Shown piece after piece: positions 5,777-6,806 of a stretch of 6,806 nt of DNA (positions within the stretch are counted from its first letter, which is position 1; each line of letters begins with the position of its first letter). The notes beneath the pieces were generated by a model. That model had not been told where the DNA came from, made no database searches, and worked only from the letters and a program-made list of their open reading frames with translations. A program made the position numbers and the translations under genes. The stretch comes from Elusimicrobiota bacterium (lineage in GTDB: Bacteria > Elusimicrobiota > Elusimicrobia > 2-01-FULL-59-12 > JACPXA01), in assembly GCA_016196785.1 (NCBI GenBank), contig JACPXA010000225.1, positions 1 through 6,806 of the forward strand. The letters are read 5' to 3'.

Positions 5777-6138
5777 TGCCCCTGATCCACCGTGGTGGCA
5801 TTTATTCAGCCGATTTGAATCCTCGTATGGGAACAGAACCTGGGAAGGTCCGCCCAGTCCTCGTCCTACAAACCGATGTTCTCAATAACGAGCATCCTTC
5901 GACTATTATCTGTCCACTCTCGAGTCACCTGAGGCCGGGAGTCCGTTGGCTACGGGTCCATTTGAAGAAAGGTGAAGCGGGACTAGCCCATGACTCTGAC
6001 ATCCTGGTCGACCAGATTCGAGCGATTGACAACCGGCGGCTCCTCAAGTTGATCGGATGGGCACCCGACCATGTCTTGCAGCAGACCTTAGAGGGCCTCG
6101 CCATTCTACTCGACTTTGAAAAAGTCGAGGCTCCCTGA
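5776..6138 (+). CDS. MazF/PemK-family endoribonuclease toxin
   Basis: MazF-type toxins cut single-stranded RNA at short sequence motifs and slow growth until neutralised. The 120-residue size is typical. Diagnostic pieces are R-G-G-I-Y-S-A-D-L-N-P at 6-16, G-K-V-R-P-V-L-V-L-Q at 23-32 (Arg26 is the probable catalytic arginine), and T-I-I-C-P-L-S-S at 43-50 (Ser49 or Ser50 in the catalytic Ser/Thr position). D-Q-I-R-A-I-D at 79-85 belongs to the dimer and RNA-binding surface. Translation starts at GTG 5776, overlapping the antitoxin stop (TAGTG), so the two are coupled and the toxin is probably made at a lower level. All recognisable motifs are intact, so it is likely active. Its RNA target motif cannot be predicted here. 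Confidence 0.93.
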   Translation: MPLIHRGGIYSADLNPRMGTEPGKVRPVLVLQTDVLNNEHPSTIICPLSSHLRPGVRWLRVHLKKGEAGLAHDSDILVDQIRAIDNRRLLKLIGWAPDHVLQQTLEGLAILLDFEKVEAP

Positions 6139-6184
6139 GGCGACACAATGAATACGGTTCAAAGCGGAATGTTGAAGAGACGTT

Positions 6185-6205
6185 CCCCCCTTTGGAAAAG
6201 GGGGG
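6185..6205. repeat. G/C-rich palindromic repeat (REP/MITE-like)
   Basis: CCCCCCTTT (6185-6193) and AAAGGGGGG (6197-6205) form a perfect 9 bp stem with a GGA loop, followed by TGAGGGGGGATTT. Palindromes of the form CCCCCTTT-N-AAAGGGGG are, as recalled, scattered in intergenic regions of many bacterial genomes. No T-run follows on either strand, so it is a poor intrinsic terminator, but it could stabilise the 3' end of the mazF mRNA. It lies 46 bp past the mazF stop. Confidence 0.75.
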
Positions 6206-6242
6206 TGAGGGGGGATTTGCCGTCGAGGAATGGTTAACCACG

Positions 6243-6503
6243 GTGAAGGCTGTTAGAGTAGCGATCTTATGCATCTTGATATGTCCCAACGCTGGATGGG
6301 GCGGGGTACGGTTGGGGGATATTCCGCTGACAACGGAGGAGCGGGAGGAACGGTGGCGGCGGTGGGAGTTGGCAGGGGCCGTGCTCCTCATCGCTGGAGG
6401 GGCAGTGTTGGCAGCCAGGAACGATCGAGTGGGATACGCCTTAAGTTTCTCGAGCGCGGCCGGCCTCTTGGTGCACTTTTCATGGAACATTCGAGTGAAA
6501 TGA
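6243..6503 (+). CDS. Small unrecognised membrane protein coupled to cobalamin adenosyltransferase
   Basis: I do not recognise the family. From GTG 6243 the product is 86 residues. It has a hydrophobic N-terminus with basic start (V-K-A-V-R then A-I-L-C-I-L-I-C, 2-14), resembling a signal peptide or membrane anchor. A charged stretch, T-T-E-E-R-E-E-R-W-R-R-W (30-41), follows, then two hydrophobic segments (about 42-58 and 63-79) and a basic tail. It could span the inner membrane two or three times. The same frame can be opened at TTG 6192, but that start lies inside the palindromic repeat and is rejected. Only GAGGA (6225-6229) is nearby, so the start is uncertain. The stop overlaps the next ATG (ATGA), implying co-translation with the adenosyltransferase. 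No link to cobalamin can be read from its own sequence. Confidence 0.55.
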   Translation: MKAVRVAILCILICPNAGWGGVRLGDIPLTTEEREERWRRWELAGAVLLIAGGAVLAARNDRVGYALSFSSAAGLLVHFSWNIRVK

Positions 6504-6806
6504 GGATTTCGACGAAAACCGGCGACGATGGGACGACAGGGTTGATCGGAGGAGCCCGAATCGCTAAAGATGCGCCGCGGATTGAGGCGTATGGGACCGT
6601 GGATGAACTCAATGCGGCGCTAGGGGTCGTGCGTGCCCAGTGCCAGGATCAGAAACTTAACTCCTCGTTGGCAACGATCCAAGCTGACCTCTTTGTACTG
6701 GGAGCTGAACTGGCGAGCCCCCGACAGAGGGTAAGGGAAAATACCGTGGCTCCTCCTGCCCTCCATCTGGTTGAGCAACACGTTAAACAACTGGAGGGGT
6801 GGATTG
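6500..6806 (+). CDS. PduO-type ATP:cob(I)alamin adenosyltransferase, N-terminal part (runs off window)
   Basis: This enzyme transfers the adenosyl group of ATP to cob(I)alamin to make coenzyme B12 in the cytoplasm. The visible 102 residues begin M-R-I-S-T and contain the ATP-binding K-T-G-D-D-G-T-T-G-L at 6-15, followed by G-G-A-R-I-A-K at 17-23. Next is the family signature E-A-Y-G-T-V-D-E-L-N-A at 29-39, then helical sequence with D-L-F-V-L-G-A-E-L-A, all typical of the PduO/MMAB family rather than CobA/BtuR. Full proteins are about 180-190 residues, so the C-terminal part with the R-R-A-E-R-x-x motif is outside the window. The ATG overlaps the upstream stop by 4 bp with no strong Shine-Dalgarno, so it is likely coupled to the small membrane protein. 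Confidence 0.93.
   Translation, partial: MRISTKTGDDGTTGLIGGARIAKDAPRIEAYGTVDELNAALGVVRAQCQDQKLNSSLATIQADLFVLGAELASPRQRVRENTVAPPALHLVEQHVKQLEGWI

Noticed and set aside
6185..6205. Palindrome as a CRISPR repeat or intrinsic terminator
   Set aside because: There is a single copy with no spacers, and neither strand has a T-run after the stem.
6192..6242. Upstream TTG start for the small membrane protein
   Set aside because: It lies inside the palindromic repeat, encodes M-E-K-G-G-E-G-G from the G-run, and lacks a Shine-Dalgarno; the hydrophobic leader begins after GTG 6243.
6044..6490. 148-residue - strand frame from mazF through the repeat
   Set aside because: It reads through the palindromic repeat (P-P-S-P-P-F-S-K-G-G, a translation often seen from such repeats) and is antisense to mazF.

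Overview
The window is GC-rich bacterial DNA in which every credible gene lies on the + strand. It has three blocks: a cofactor-biosynthesis operon, a central regulatory and accessory stretch, and the start of a cobalamin-related unit. No rRNA, tRNA, CRISPR array or transposase was seen. The taxon cannot be fixed from sequence alone. Siroheme-dependent (alternative) heme genes next to molybdenum-cofactor genes, in GC-rich DNA, fit an anaerobic or denitrifying/sulfur-metabolising lineage of the Nitrospirota, NC10 or deltaproteobacterial kind. This is inference, not identification.

Block 1 (1-4417) is a tightly packed five-gene run: the 3' end of mobA (molybdenum cofactor guanylyltransferase); moaA (GTP 3',8-cyclase, first step of molybdopterin synthesis); a TauE/SafE (TSUP) anion transporter; ahbC; and ahbD. 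AhbC and AhbD are the last two radical SAM enzymes of the siroheme-to-heme b route. Genes overlap by 4 bp (mobA/moaA, ahbC/ahbD), abut (moaA/TSUP) or are 15 bp apart (TSUP/ahbC), so they are probably co-transcribed. The shared theme is making the cofactors of respiratory molybdo- and heme enzymes such as nitrate, nitrite or sulfite oxidoreductases. Three of the five genes encode radical SAM [4Fe-4S] enzymes.

Block 2 (4418-6138) opens with a 120 bp gap holding a weak terminator-like hairpin, a consensus TTGACA -35 box and a 14 bp perfect dyad that probably forms the operator of lexA. Then follow lexA (complete, with Ala-Gly cleavage site and Ser/Lys dyad), a small TPR protein, and a toxin-antitoxin pair: a ribbon-helix-helix-like antitoxin and a MazF/PemK endoribonuclease. 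The pair has its own strong promoter, whose -35 box overlaps the TPR gene's stop codon. An inverted repeat, TAGGTA-N14-TACCTA, spans the leader, ribosome binding site and start codon of the antitoxin and is a candidate autoregulatory operator or RNA hairpin.

Block 3 (6139-6806) has a G/C-rich palindromic repeat (CCCCCCTTT-GGA-AAAGGGGGG), a small unrecognised membrane protein, and a PduO-type ATP:cob(I)alamin adenosyltransferase that overlaps it by 4 bp and runs off the window.

Most single genes belong to known families. The items most worth a second look are the Moco/TSUP/alternative-heme operon, the lexA operator with its missing Shine-Dalgarno, the toxin-antitoxin leader dyad, and the unknown membrane protein coupled to the adenosyltransferase.
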